Notes under the pieces: model-generated | Seen by the model: the letters and a program-made list of their open reading frames with translations, nothing else | The model's database searches: none | What the model was told of the DNA's origin: nothing | Assembly: GCA_022703505.1 (NCBI GenBank) | Contig: JAKLDN010000001.1 | Location: 407,389-471,388 of the forward strand | DNA: 64,000 nucleotides | Direction: 5' to 3' | Source of the DNA: Spirochaetota bacterium | Lineage (GTDB): Bacteria > Spirochaetota > Spirochaetia > Treponematales > UBA12059 | Shown here: positions 16,822 to 25,745 of the stretch, one piece after another | Numbering within the stretch: position 1 is the stretch's first letter | How the letters are laid out: every line of letters starts with the position of its first letter | Made by a program: the position numbers and the translations under genes

Positions 16822-16964
16822 GAGCCTGTCGGACTTGTAGATTTATAGCGCCCATAGACGCTAAAAATCCCGATTTTCCGGCTCCTTTGGAGTTCGCAAA
16901 GTAGAAAAATCGCATAAAAGGGATTTTTCTACTATTCAAGGTGGGCAAGCCCGACAAACTCCCA
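16819..16964. mobile_element. 146-bp TA-flanked MITE-like element, full copy B
   Basis: This is the copy at 8351-8494 in reverse orientation, alignable end to end. It starts TAGGAGCCTGTCGGACTTG and ends in the complement of GGGAGTTTGTCGGGCTTG. The two inner hairpins have changed in sequence between copies while still pairing (for example GTAGAAAAATC/GATTTTTCTAC). The left TA forms the trxA stop codon. The right flank reads CA rather than TA, so one target base has probably mutated. Confidence 0.68.
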
Positions 16965-16973
16965 GCCCCGAAG

Positions 16974-18053
16974 TCAGGGAACGTAGACCTCGTCCGAGTT
17001 GGGTTTGCCCACAGTCGAGCCCTTGGTCGGAACGACGTGCCAGTCCGAGGCCGAGTCCGTGTCTCCTGAGCCCGAGGATCGGCATAGAGTGCGCGTGCTG
17101 GTGCTTCCTTCGCTCCGGGCGGCGTCCTCCGGCCGGACCTCGGATCCCGCGATCCGCCACATCCCTTCCGCGACGACCGCCCGGGCCTGGTCCAGGAGGG
17201 CTTGCGTCCCGAAGCCCCCGTACTTCGTGTCCGACGCCGAGGTCCGGGCGGAGTAGAGCAGGGCGTCCAGGACCGGCCCCGTGGGGGAACGGTACAGGGT
17301 CACGCACCCGTTTTCCCCCGGCAGGGCCCCGTCGCCTCCCCGGTACCAGAAGTCCCGGGAATACGGGTAGGCGTCCTGACCTCCGGAAGATGAAGTATCC
17401 CCGGTCTCATCCACTTCCTCCGGCAGGCCCTGGGGCTTGAGGTGCAGGATCGCGTACTCCCCGGCCGCGACCTCGCAGGGCGGGAAGACATAGACCAGGA
17501 TCTGCTTGACGGCGCAGCCTACCCGGAAGGCGAGCCCCGCCAAATTACCGGATTCCAGCACCGCCAGTTCCACCAGGTCCGGATGGGTCGAGGATCCCTG
17601 GGTCAGGACCTCGTTGATCAGGACCCGGGGCAGCGCCGGATTGTACGCCCAGAAGGGAAGCACGAAGCTGGTCGAATTGCCCTCGGCGTCCCGTACGGTC
17701 CCTTCCAGGGACAGGGCCGAACCGGGGGGCGGGAGTCCGGAGGCCGTGATCCTCACCCGGCTCCCCTCGGACGAGACTTCCAAGCCGCCCAGGTCCGGAT
17801 CCGCGGCGAAATCCCCCGGATCCGCCTCCACGTCCTCGTCGAAGTCCACCAGGAACTCCCCCGGACCCGGGGCGTCCCAGACCCGTACGCTCGGGGGACG
17901 GAGATCCCGGGGTGAAAACGCCTCCGACACGACCTGGGGCAGGCAGGCGGAGAGCAGGACGGCGGCAATCAGGATACATCCCGCGGCTGCGGCCGCGGCG
18001 CCGCTCCGGGCGGCTGCCGGGACGCCGGACGGCGCCCCGAACGGACTATTCAT
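16974..18053 (-). CDS. Lamin-tail-domain lipoprotein
   Basis: 359 residues. The signal peptide (alanine-rich, ending LLSAC near residue 37) predicts a lipoprotein. A bacterial Ig-like segment follows (about 55-130), then a lamin-tail-like domain (about 140-345) opening with RVLINEVLTQGSSTHPDLVELAVL. Such domains bind DNA, phosphate or other surface ligands; the role here is unknown. Similar lipoproteins with this plan are seen in spirochaetes. ATG at 18053 is preceded by GGGAGGAACGAGT. No partner gene is evident, as the neighbours are thioredoxin and an exporter. Confidence 0.72.
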   Translation of the reverse strand: MNSPFGAPSGVPAAARSGAAAAAAGCILIAAVLLSACLPQVVSEAFSPRDLRPPSVRVWDAPGPGEFLVDFDEDVEADPGDFAADPDLGGLEVSSEGSRVRITASGLPPPGSALSLEGTVRDAEGNSTSFVLPFWAYNPALPRVLINEVLTQGSSTHPDLVELAVLESGNLAGLAFRVGCAVKQILVYVFPPCEVAAGEYAILHLKPQGLPEEVDETGDTSSSGGQDAYPYSRDFWYRGGDGALPGENGCVTLYRSPTGPVLDALLYSARTSASDTKYGGFGTQALLDQARAVVAEGMWRIAGSEVRPEDAARSEGSTSTRTLCRSSGSGDTDSASDWHVVPTKGSTVGKPNSDEVYVP

Positions 18054-18090
18054 ACTCGTTCCTCCCGGGGATGGTCCGGGAGGAACCGGT

Positions 18091-19020
18091 CTATACGCTT
18101 GCGTCCGGGGCGGGTTTTTTTCGGGAAAGGCGCTCCCGGATGGGGTCGCCGTAGAGCATGAGGGTCAGACCCGCCAGGATCAGGGGGACCCCGAAGGCAA
18201 GGAAGGGCGTCGCCTTTTCCCCGACCGCCAGGCCCAGGGCCACGGCGATCAGGGGATTCACCAGGGCGTAGCTGGAGATCCGGAAGCTCGGCTCCTTGAC
18301 CAGGAGGTGGTTGTAGGCCGCCAGGGTGACGGTTCCCATGAAGGCCAGGTACCCCACGGAGAACCAGGACCAGGGCGAGACCCCCCGGAAGGCGGCCCCG
18401 AGGTCCGGGACGGACGCGAGGGCCGAGACGAGGGAGACCCCCCCGGCCACGGCCATCTGGATGGCCGTGGACAGAAAGACGCTCTCCGCCTTGGGCAGGG
18501 CCCGGGAGATGCTGGTGCCGAAGGCCCAACAGAGGGAACCGGACACGGCGATCAGGACCGCGGGGTGGAAGGTCCCGGCCAGGGAGGTTCCGTCGTACAG
18601 GAGCACCGCGATCCCCGCGACCCCGATCAGCACCCCCCCGATGCGGATCGCGGAGATCCGGGTACGGAACAGGAGGTAGTTGAAGGCCGCGATGTAGAAG
18701 GGTCCCCCCACGACGATGAGGCTGGCGATGTAGCTGGGTATGGTCTTTTCCGCGATGGTCAAAAGGCCGTTCCCCAGGAGCAAAAGGAGAATCCCCAGGA
18801 GGGCGGAACCTCCCGCCTGTCTCCAGGAAAGGCCCTTCCGGAAGTCCCCCTTGGCCAGGGCGAACCCCGCCAGGAGGACGGCTCCGGCCAGGAAGCGGAG
18901 GGCCACCACCAGAGATGCGGGCATGGTATGGACCGCCGCCCGGATGAAGTAGTAGGTCGTCCCCCACACCACGTACACCAGGGCGTAGCAGAGGAGGACC
19001 CCGAGGGTTTCCCGCTTCAT
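18091..19020 (-). CDS. EamA/DMT family exporter
   Basis: 309 residues with ten likely helices in two EamA halves (about 1-140 and 150-290). Family features include VYVVWGTTYYFIRAAV at the N-terminus and a positive C-terminal tail (RERLSRKKPAP). The start ATG overlaps the stop of the threonine aldolase gene by 4 bp (ATGA at 19017-19020), so the two are translationally coupled. Members of this group export amino acids such as threonine or homoserine; with an aldolase partner, export of an amino acid or its breakdown product is a reasonable guess. Confidence 0.9.
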   Translation of the reverse strand: MKRETLGVLLCYALVYVVWGTTYYFIRAAVHTMPASLVVALRFLAGAVLLAGFALAKGDFRKGLSWRQAGGSALLGILLLLLGNGLLTIAEKTIPSYIASLIVVGGPFYIAAFNYLLFRTRISAIRIGGVLIGVAGIAVLLYDGTSLAGTFHPAVLIAVSGSLCWAFGTSISRALPKAESVFLSTAIQMAVAGGVSLVSALASVPDLGAAFRGVSPWSWFSVGYLAFMGTVTLAAYNHLLVKEPSFRISSYALVNPLIAVALGLAVGEKATPFLAFGVPLILAGLTLMLYGDPIRERLSRKKPAPDASV

Positions 19021-20060
19021 GCCCGGCCGCCCGCCTCGGCCGCCGCCTCCGCGACCGCGGAGACGATGACCGGGATCCGCTCCGCCTTGATCCAGTAGTG
19101 GGTCACCAGACGGAGGGCCCCTCCCTCGGGGGGATTCACCAGGATGCCCCGGCGCTCGAGGGCCGCGGAGAAGGCCCCGGCGTCGGAAAGCCCCTCGATC
19201 TGGAGGAAGACCATGTTGATCCGGACCCCGGACCCCAGGATCCGCACCCCCGGAATCCGGGCCAGGCCCTCGGCCAGGGCGGCGGCGTTCCGATGGTCCT
19301 CGGAAAGGCGCTCCCGCATGGGGCCCAGGGCCAGGAGGCCCGCGGCGGCCAGGACGCCCGCCTGGCGCATCCCGCCGCCCATGAGCTTGCGCTTGCGGCG
19401 GGCGGCCTCGATGAAGGCCCTAGTACCCGCCAGGAGGGATCCCACGGGGGCGCACAGCCCCTTGGAAAGGCAGAACATCACAGAGTCGACCCGGGCGGCG
19501 ATCTCGCGGGCCTCGACCCCCAGGGCGGCCGCCGCGTTGAACAGCCGCGCCCCGTCCAGGTGGATCGGCAGGCCGTGCCGGTCCGCGACGGCCCGGACCG
19601 CGTCCATGTAGGAGAGGGACAGAGCCCGGCCGCAGCCGTGGGCGTTCTCCAGGCAGACGAGGGAGGTGTCCGGGTAGTGGATGTCCCCGCCCGGCCGGAT
19701 CCGGGACTCGACCTCCGCCGGGTCCAGCTCGCCCTCCCGGGATACGAGGGTCCGGAGCTGGACGCCCGCGATGACCGAGGCCGCCCCCGCCTCGTGGGCC
19801 ACGATATGGCAGTCGTCCCCCAGGATCACCTCGGTGCCCCGGGGGCAGTGGGTGAAGAGGGCCAGCTGGTTCCCGAAGGTCCCGGTCGGCACGAAGAGGG
19901 CCGCCTCCTTGCCCGTTAGCCGGGCCCCCAGGGCCTCCAGCTCGTTGACCGTGGGGTCGTCCCCGTAGACGTCGTCCCCCACCTCCGCCCGGGCCATGGC
20001 GGCCCGCATCTCGTCGGTCGGCCATGTGACCGTATCGCTCCGCAGGTCGATGTACTTCAT
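19017..20060 (-). CDS. ltaE: Low-specificity L-threonine aldolase
   Basis: About 347 residues. A PLP fold-type I aldolase: MKYIDLRSDTVTWPTDEMR at the start, GDDVYGDDPTVNELE near 30, the PLP lysine in MFCLSKGLCAPVGS near 195, and RKLMGGGMRQAG after it. It splits threonine and allo-threonine into glycine and acetaldehyde. The ATG at 20060 lies 7 nt after a TACTAT box, suggesting a leaderless mRNA; an in-frame ATG three codons upstream (20069) overlaps that box. It is coupled to an EamA exporter. Confidence 0.94.
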   Translation of the reverse strand: MKYIDLRSDTVTWPTDEMRAAMARAEVGDDVYGDDPTVNELEALGARLTGKEAALFVPTGTFGNQLALFTHCPRGTEVILGDDCHIVAHEAGAASVIAGVQLRTLVSREGELDPAEVESRIRPGGDIHYPDTSLVCLENAHGCGRALSLSYMDAVRAVADRHGLPIHLDGARLFNAAAALGVEAREIAARVDSVMFCLSKGLCAPVGSLLAGTRAFIEAARRKRKLMGGGMRQAGVLAAAGLLALGPMRERLSEDHRNAAALAEGLARIPGVRILGSGVRINMVFLQIEGLSDAGAFSAALERRGILVNPPEGGALRLVTHYWIKAERIPVIVSAVAEAAAEAGGRA

Positions 20061-20067
20061 GCCGGAC

Positions 20068-20096
20068 ATAGTACGCGCCGGGGGCGGGCGGGGCAA
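20068..20096 (-). promoter_or_regulatory. Promoter of ltaE (leaderless type)
   Basis: TTGCCC (20091-20096), 17-bp spacer, TACTAT (20068-20073), then 7 nt to the ATG at 20060. Confidence 0.5.
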
Positions 20097-20226
20097 GCGG
20101 CGGGGCGCGGTCGGCCCCTTACCTTCCCGCGCTGAAATGGTATACTCCGCCGCAGAAATTCGGCCGGTGGAGCGACCTTGCGGGCTGAACCAGCCTGCTA
20201 AACCGGCCGGGACGGGAGCGGACACC

Positions 20227-20661
20227 ATGCGGATACTGCTGGCCAACGACCACGGCGCCCTGGAGCTCAAGCGGAGGATCTCCGCCCACCTGCAAAGCCG
20301 GGGACACGAGATCGTGGACCTCGGGGTGGACACCGAGGAGAGCGTGGACTACCCCGACAAGGGCGCCGAGGCCGCCCGGGAGTACCTCAAGGGCGGCTAC
20401 GACCTGGGGATCGTCCTGTGCGGCACCGGGATCGGGATCTCCATCGCCGCCAACAAGCACAAGGGCATCCGCTGCGCCCTGGTCCACGACCTCTTCACCG
20501 CGGAGATGGCCCGGGCCCACAACGACGCCAACTTCCTGGCCTTCGGAGGCCGGGTGGACTACCCCGTTCCGGTGGAGCGGATATTGGACAAATTCCTGGA
20601 GACGAAGTACGAGGCCGGGCGCCACGCCCGTCGGGTCGGAAAGCTGGACGCCCTGGGCTGA
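20227..20661 (+). CDS. rpiB: Ribose-5-phosphate isomerase B
   Basis: About 144 residues, the usual RpiB/LacAB size. MRILLANDHGALELK, the phosphate-binding VDYPDKG near 42 and the catalytic-cysteine segment GIVLCGTGIGISIAANK near 64 are all present. It interconverts ribose 5-phosphate and ribulose 5-phosphate in the cytosol. The ATG at 20227 follows GGGAGCGG. A TATACT box near 20150 probably drives rpiB with a leader of about 65 nt, and rpiB may be co-transcribed with thrB-thrC about 110 nt downstream. Confidence 0.95.
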   Translation: MRILLANDHGALELKRRISAHLQSRGHEIVDLGVDTEESVDYPDKGAEAAREYLKGGYDLGIVLCGTGIGISIAANKHKGIRCALVHDLFTAEMARAHNDANFLAFGGRVDYPVPVERILDKFLETKYEAGRHARRVGKLDALG

Positions 20662-20768
20662 ACCGCTCCGGGCACGTCCCCGGCCTGGCGCCGCACGGGA
20701 ACCTTCACAAGCTTCGTACCAGCCGGCGGACGCAGTATCCGCCGGAATCCCCGCAACGGGAGCTGAAC

Positions 20769-21743
20769 ATGGAAAAGAAAACGGCAAAAGCCTTCGCCCC
20801 GGCGACTGTGGCCAACGTGGCCGTGGGCTTCGACATCCTGGGCTTTCCCCTGGACGCCGTGGGGGACACGGTTACCGTCGAAAGAATCGATCCGGCCCCG
20901 GGCGCCTCCCCGGCGGTCACCCTGGCCGGGACGGACGGGGTCGTGTCGACCCTGCCGACGGATCCCGAGCGCAACACCGCGACGGCGCCCCTCATCCGCC
21001 TCCGGGAGGACCAGGGCCTCCCCTTCGGGTTCCGGGTCTCCGTGCGCAAGGGCATCCCCCTGTCCAGCGGGATGGGAGGCTCCGCGGCCAGCTCCGTGGG
21101 CGCCCTGACGGCGGCCAACTCCCTCCTGCCCGAGCCCCTGCCCCGGGAGAGCCTGCTCAAGTACGCCCTCCTGGGGGAGGAACTGGCCTCGGGATCCCCC
21201 CACGGGGACAACGCGGCCCCCTGCCTTTTGGGAGGGCTCACGCTCCTGCGGTCCCTGGACCCCGTGGAGGCGGTCCGCATCCCCGTCCCGGAAGGGCTCC
21301 GGGTAGTCCTGGTCCACCCCCACCGGGAGCTGGACACCCGGTCCAGCCGGGGCGTCCTGCCCCGGGACCTTCCCCTCAAGGAATACGTAGCCCAGTCCTC
21401 CCGGCTGGCCGCCTTCGTTGCCGCCTGCTACGCCGGGAACCTGGACCTCATGGCCCGGAGCCTCAAGGACGGGCTCATCGAGCCCCGGCGGGCCCCCCTG
21501 ATCCCGGCCTTCCACTCCGTCCAGAGGGCCGCCCTCCAGGCGGGAGCCCTGGGCTGCTCCATCTCCGGATCCGGCCCCTCGGTCTTCGCCCTCTGCCGGA
21601 GCGACGACGAGGCCGAGAAGGCCCGCCGGGCCATGGCGGCCGCCTGGGAGGCGGCGGGGGTCCCCTGCGACTCCTGGACGGGCCGGATCAGCCAGGCAGG
21701 CGCCCGGATCCTGGAAAACGGCCAAGCCGGAGGGGCCGCGTGA
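20769..21743 (+). CDS. thrB: Homoserine kinase
   Basis: About 324 residues, GHMP kinase family. The N-terminal FAPATVANVAVGFDILGFPLD, the ATP-binding loop GIPLSSGMGGSAASSVGA near 95 and the C-terminal SISGSGPSVFAL are diagnostic. It phosphorylates homoserine for threonine synthase, whose gene follows with a 4-bp overlap (GTGA). GGGAGCTG precedes the ATG. Confidence 0.95.
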   Translation: MEKKTAKAFAPATVANVAVGFDILGFPLDAVGDTVTVERIDPAPGASPAVTLAGTDGVVSTLPTDPERNTATAPLIRLREDQGLPFGFRVSVRKGIPLSSGMGGSAASSVGALTAANSLLPEPLPRESLLKYALLGEELASGSPHGDNAAPCLLGGLTLLRSLDPVEAVRIPVPEGLRVVLVHPHRELDTRSSRGVLPRDLPLKEYVAQSSRLAAFVAACYAGNLDLMARSLKDGLIEPRRAPLIPAFHSVQRAALQAGALGCSISGSGPSVFALCRSDDEAEKARRAMAAAWEAAGVPCDSWTGRISQAGARILENGQAGGAA

Positions 21744-23008
21744 GGTTCCCGAGCACCCGGGGAGGCTGCGAGCCGGCCTCCGCCTCCGAGGCCCTGCGGA
21801 CGGGGCTGGCCCCGGACGGGGGCCTCTTCGTCCCCGAACTCCTACCGGCTCTGTCCCCCGCGGCCCTGGACCCGGCCCTCCCCTACCCCGAACGGGCCCG
21901 GGAAGTCCTGGCCCCCTTCTTCGAAGGCGACGAGCTGGAACCGGACCTGCCGGAGCTCTGCCGGGAGGCCTTCGATTTCCCCGTGCCCCTGACCCGGCTC
22001 TCGGACCGGGTGCGGATCCTGGAGCTCTTCCACGGCCCCACTGCGGCCTTCAAGGACTTCGGGGCCTGCTTCCTGGCCCGCGCCCTGGAGCGCCTCCAGT
22101 CCGGGGAGAAAACTCCCCTGACCATCCTCGTGGCCACCTCCGGGGACACCGGGGGGGCCGTCGCCGCGGCCTTCCACGGCCGGACCGGGATCTCCGTCCG
22201 GGTCCTCTTCCCGGAAGACGGCGTTTCGGAACGCCAGAGGAAACAGCTTACCTGCTGGGACGGCAACGTCGCCTCCTACGCCGTGCGGGGAACCTTCGAC
22301 GACTGTCAGCGGGTGGTCAAGGAAGCCTTCCGCTCCCCGGAGATCTCCCGCCGCTTCCGCCTATCCTCGGCCAACAGCATCAACCTGGGCCGCCTTTTGC
22401 CCCAGACCGTCTACTACGTGCACGCCTCGGCCCTCTTCCTGGCCGAGACCGGGGAGAAACCCGCGCTCGTGATTCCCAGCGGGAACGTGGGCAACGCCGT
22501 GGGCGCCTACTGGGCCCGGGCCATGGGGGCCCCGATCGCACGGATCGCCCTGGCCGTCAACGCCAACCGCGTCCTGCCGGATTTCCTGACCGAGGGGATC
22601 TACCGGCCCCGCCCCAGCGTCCGGACTCTGGCCAACGCCATGGACGTGGGGGACCCGAGTAACCTGGAACGCCTGCGCTTCCTCTTCCCCGAGCGGGAGA
22701 CCCTGGAGCGGGAGGTTTCCGCCCGGAGCGTGACGGACGGGGAGATCCGGGATACCATCCGGCGGGTGTTCGAGGGTTCCGGCCTCGTGCTCTGTCCCCA
22801 CACCGCCTGCGCGGAATACGTCCGTGAGCGCCGCATGCCGGAAGCCCCCTCCATCGTCGTGGCCACCGCGCATCCGGCCAAATTCGAGACCGTCGTGGAG
22901 CCCCTGATCGGGCAGGCCGTCCCGGTGCCCCCCGCCCTGGCGGCCCTCCTGGACGCCCCGAGCCGGCACGAGACCATCGAGCCGAGGCTCGAGGAACTGC
23001 TCGGGTAG
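21740..23008 (+). CDS. thrC: Threonine synthase
   Basis: 422 residues. The PLP-binding lysine lies in FHGPTAAFKDFG near 105, with ATSGDTGGAVAAAF near 138 and LCPHTACA near 355. It converts O-phosphohomoserine to threonine. GTG start at 21740 overlaps the thrB stop (GTGA), so the pair is coupled. A near match of the dispersed 13-bp word at 22787-22799 falls in a conserved protein segment and is probably coincidence. The stop codon TAG is shared with the left end of a shortened MITE copy. Confidence 0.96.
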   Translation: MRFPSTRGGCEPASASEALRTGLAPDGGLFVPELLPALSPAALDPALPYPERAREVLAPFFEGDELEPDLPELCREAFDFPVPLTRLSDRVRILELFHGPTAAFKDFGACFLARALERLQSGEKTPLTILVATSGDTGGAVAAAFHGRTGISVRVLFPEDGVSERQRKQLTCWDGNVASYAVRGTFDDCQRVVKEAFRSPEISRRFRLSSANSINLGRLLPQTVYYVHASALFLAETGEKPALVIPSGNVGNAVGAYWARAMGAPIARIALAVNANRVLPDFLTEGIYRPRPSVRTLANAMDVGDPSNLERLRFLFPERETLEREVSARSVTDGEIRDTIRRVFEGSGLVLCPHTACAEYVRERRMPEAPSIVVATAHPAKFETVVEPLIGQAVPVPPALAALLDAPSRHETIEPRLEELLG

Positions 23009-23074
23009 GAGCCGCATAATCGGGATCTTTAGCGCCTATCGGCGTAAAATATCCACAAGTCCGACAGGCTCCTA
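23006..23074. mobile_element. 69-bp internally deleted TA-flanked MITE, copy C
   Basis: Both ends are present (TAGGAGCC left, CCGACAGGCTCCTA right), but the middle of the full 144-bp element is missing. It sits exactly between two convergent genes: the left TAG is the thrC stop and the right CTA (23072-23074) is the nagA stop. Confidence 0.65.
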
Positions 23075-24190
23075 GAGCTCGTCCACCACGAGCCGCCCCC
23101 GGACCGCGGCAGCGCGGACCCGGAACTCCCGGTCGAAGACGACCACGTCCCCCTCGTACCCGGGCACCAGGGCCCCGAGGCGGTCCCGGCGCAGGACCCG
23201 GGCGGGGTTTCCGCAGGCCATGCGCACCGCATCCGCCACAGGAATCCCCCAGGAGAACAAGTTCCGGACCCCCTCGATCATGGTCAGGCAGGAGCCCGCG
23301 ATGACCCCGTCCGATTTCCGGCGGAAGACCCCGTCCGCCGGCTCGACCTCCTGGTTGTTCGCGAACAGGGGCCCCTCCCCCTGTTTCGTGGGCCGCAGGG
23401 AGTCCGTGACCAGGACGATGCGGTCCAGGGGCTTGTCCCGGACCACCAGGCGGACCAGGTCCGGATGCACGTGACGGCCGTCCGCCACGATCTCGCAGGA
23501 GATCTCCGGATGGATCAGGACCGCCCCGACGGCGTTGGGGTTCCGGTGGTGCATCTGGCTCATGCCGTTGAACAGGTGGGTCGCGTGGAGGATCCCCGCC
23601 TGCATCCCCTCCACCATGTTTTCGTAGGTGGCGTTCGTGTGCCCCGCGGAAAGTACGATGCCCTTCTTGGCGCAGGACAGGGCCAGTTCCCGCATGCCCT
23701 TGAGCTCCGGGGCCACGGTCATGAGAAGGATGCGGCCCCCCGCGGCCTCCCAGAGTTCCTCCAGGAAGTCCAGGTCGACCGGGCTGGCCGACTCGGGCTT
23801 CTGGACACCCAGACGCTCGGGGGAGATGAAGGGGCCCTCCAGGTGGAGCCCCAGGATCCGCGCCCCGTCCCCGGGAGTCCGGGCCGAGGCCGCCCGGCGG
23901 ACCCGCTCTACGAGTTCGGCCCGGGGTGCGGGGTACAGGGTCGGGCAGAAGGAGGTCACCCCGTACCGGGGCAGGGCCCGGGACATCGCCTCGATCTCCC
24001 GGGGATCCCCCTCCTCGGTGCCGTGCCCCCCGATGCCGTGGATATGGGTATCCGTGAAACCCGGGGCGATATAGCAGCCCGAGGCGTCCCGGACCCGGAC
24101 CTCCGGGCCGAAAGCCCGGGCGGCCAGGCGACGCTCCCCGAAGACGTCCGCCACCCGTCCGTCCTCCAGCAGAAGGTCGCAGTTCTCCAT
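23072..24190 (-). CDS. nagA: N-acetylglucosamine-6-phosphate deacetylase
   Basis: 372 residues from the first ATG. Metal site HIHG in GFTDTHIHGIGGHGTEE, HLEGPF near 130, HTNATYENM near 190 and ATHLFNGMSQMHHR near 210 follow the NagA pattern. It removes acetate from GlcNAc-6-P in amino-sugar recycling. The true start may lie upstream: the residues just before this ATG (LLFRNGTVLTGFAA) resemble the usual first strand of the family, but no ATG, GTG or TTG serves them. A CTG at 24229 is the only candidate. No nagB is nearby. Confidence 0.9.
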   Translation of the reverse strand: MENCDLLLEDGRVADVFGERRLAARAFGPEVRVRDASGCYIAPGFTDTHIHGIGGHGTEEGDPREIEAMSRALPRYGVTSFCPTLYPAPRAELVERVRRAASARTPGDGARILGLHLEGPFISPERLGVQKPESASPVDLDFLEELWEAAGGRILLMTVAPELKGMRELALSCAKKGIVLSAGHTNATYENMVEGMQAGILHATHLFNGMSQMHHRNPNAVGAVLIHPEISCEIVADGRHVHPDLVRLVVRDKPLDRIVLVTDSLRPTKQGEGPLFANNQEVEPADGVFRRKSDGVIAGSCLTMIEGVRNLFSWGIPVADAVRMACGNPARVLRRDRLGALVPGYEGDVVVFDREFRVRAAAVRGRLVVDEL

Positions 24191-24293
24191 GGCCGCGAAG
24201 CCCGTGAGGACCGTCCCGTTCCGAAACAGGAGGGGCGGCCCGGCCGGGCCCTCCGCGGCGGACTCCGAGGTCCCCGGTTCCGCGGGTCCCGGC

Positions 24294-25703
24294 TCAGACG
24301 AGGTCGTGGCGGTCCCCGTACTTCACGATCCGGACGTCCCGGATACCCTTCCCGCCCAGGAAGGAGGACATCGCGGCCAGGCTCTCCGTCTCGCCGTGGA
24401 CCAGGAAGACCCCCTTGAGCCGGGAGAGGTCCAGACCGGACATCCAGTCCCAGGTCTCCTTGTAGTCCGCGTGGGCGCTGAAGGCGTTGATCTCCTCCAC
24501 CCGGGCCCGGAGTTTGAGGATGTTCCCGTGGATCCGCACCTCCGGCACCCGCTCCTTGATCCGGCGGCCCAGGGTATCCGCGGCCATGTATCCCACGATC
24601 AGGACCGTGTTGGCCGGGTCCTCCACGGTATGCAGGAGGTGGTGCTGGATCCGGCCTGCCTCGCACATCCCGTCCGCGGAGATGATGATGGCCGGGCCCT
24701 TCAGGTCGTTCAGGGCCTTGGATTCCTCCACGGAGGAGGAGAAGCGCAGGTGGTTGAATCCGAAGGGGTTCTTGTGGTGCTTGAGGAAGGCGTCGTGGGT
24801 CTCCCGGTCATAGCACTCCGGATGGACCTGGAAGATGGTGGTGGCGTTGATGGCCATGGGCGAGTCTACCCAGATGGGGATCTCCGGGATGGCCTTCCGA
24901 TCCGAGAGAAGGTGGAGGTAGTAGACCAGTTCCTGGGTCCGCTCGATGGCGAAGGCGGGAATGACGACCTTGCCTCCCTTGGCGGCGGTCTCCCGCACCA
25001 CCCGGGCCAGCTTTTCCAGGGCCTCGTCCTGGGCCTCGTGGAGCCGGTCCCCGTAGGTGGCCTCCAGGACCATCCACTCCACCGGGGGGATCCTGTCCGG
25101 GTCCCGGATGATGGGCTTGCCCTTCCGCCCCAGGTCCCCGGTGAAGGCGATGGTGGCGGAGCGCCCCCCTGAATCCTTGGCCTCCGCCACGATCATGGAG
25201 GATCCCAGGATGTGTCCCGCGTCGAAGAACTCGATCCGGACCCCGTCCCCCGCGGACAGGGGCCGGTTGTAGGATACGGTCACGAACTGGCCCACGGCCT
25301 GAACCGCGTCCTGCTCGTCGTACAGGGGCTTCCAGGTGAAGGGCTCGCCCCGCTTGGCCGCCTGCTTGGCCAGGTACTCCGCGTCCCGTGCCTGGATGCG
25401 GGCGGAGTCCATCATGATGATCCCCGCCAAATCCCGGGTGGCGGGGGTCGCGAAGACGTTCCCGCGGAAGCCCCGCTTGGACAGGAGGGGAAGCATGCCC
25501 GAGTGGTCGTAGTGGGCGTGGGTCAGGAAGACCGCCTCCAGGCCCGCCGGATCGGGGACCAGGGCCTTGTTCTTCTTTTCCGCGGTCTCGCGCTTGCCCT
25601 GGAAGGCCCCGCAGTCGACCAGGAAACGGCGGCCGTCGATATCCAGTACGTGCTTGGAGCCGGTGACTTCTCCCGCGGCTCCCTCGGAATAAAAGGTTAT
25701 CAT
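24294..25703 (-). CDS. Metallo-beta-lactamase / beta-CASP exonuclease (YSH1-like RNA-processing family)
   Basis: 469 residues. The zinc motif THAHYDHSG near 60 and a beta-CASP region (about 180-390) with ISADGMCEAGRIQHHL, then a final HADYKET histidine near 418, define the RNA- and DNA-cleaving branch of the fold. Its target is unknown, RNA turnover being most likely. ATG at 25703 lies 6 nt downstream of TATATT with no Shine-Dalgarno. Confidence 0.9.
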   Translation of the reverse strand: MITFYSEGAAGEVTGSKHVLDIDGRRFLVDCGAFQGKRETAEKKNKALVPDPAGLEAVFLTHAHYDHSGMLPLLSKRGFRGNVFATPATRDLAGIIMMDSARIQARDAEYLAKQAAKRGEPFTWKPLYDEQDAVQAVGQFVTVSYNRPLSAGDGVRIEFFDAGHILGSSMIVAEAKDSGGRSATIAFTGDLGRKGKPIIRDPDRIPPVEWMVLEATYGDRLHEAQDEALEKLARVVRETAAKGGKVVIPAFAIERTQELVYYLHLLSDRKAIPEIPIWVDSPMAINATTIFQVHPECYDRETHDAFLKHHKNPFGFNHLRFSSSVEESKALNDLKGPAIIISADGMCEAGRIQHHLLHTVEDPANTVLIVGYMAADTLGRRIKERVPEVRIHGNILKLRARVEEINAFSAHADYKETWDWMSGLDLSRLKGVFLVHGETESLAAMSSFLGGKGIRDVRIVKYGDRHDLV

Positions 25704-25709
25704 AGGAAG

Positions 25710-25715
25710 AATATA
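25710..25715 (-). promoter_or_regulatory. -10 box of the beta-CASP nuclease gene (leaderless type)
   Basis: TATATT ends 6 nt before the ATG at 25703. The -35 position (25733-25738, TTTCCG) is weak. Confidence 0.45.
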
Positions 25716-25745
25716 AACCCGGATACCCCGGCCGGAAAGACCTTG

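Noticed and set aside
19098-19919. Plus-strand frame opposite ltaE
   Set aside because: Antisense to a conserved PLP enzyme and glycine/proline-rich without motifs.
22787-22799. One-mismatch repeat copy in thrC
   Set aside because: It encodes LVLCPHTA, a segment conserved in threonine synthases, so it is probably coincidence.
24191-24293. Separate small gene between nagA and the nuclease gene
   Set aside because: The frame continues into nagA and resembles its first strand; no independent start is seen.
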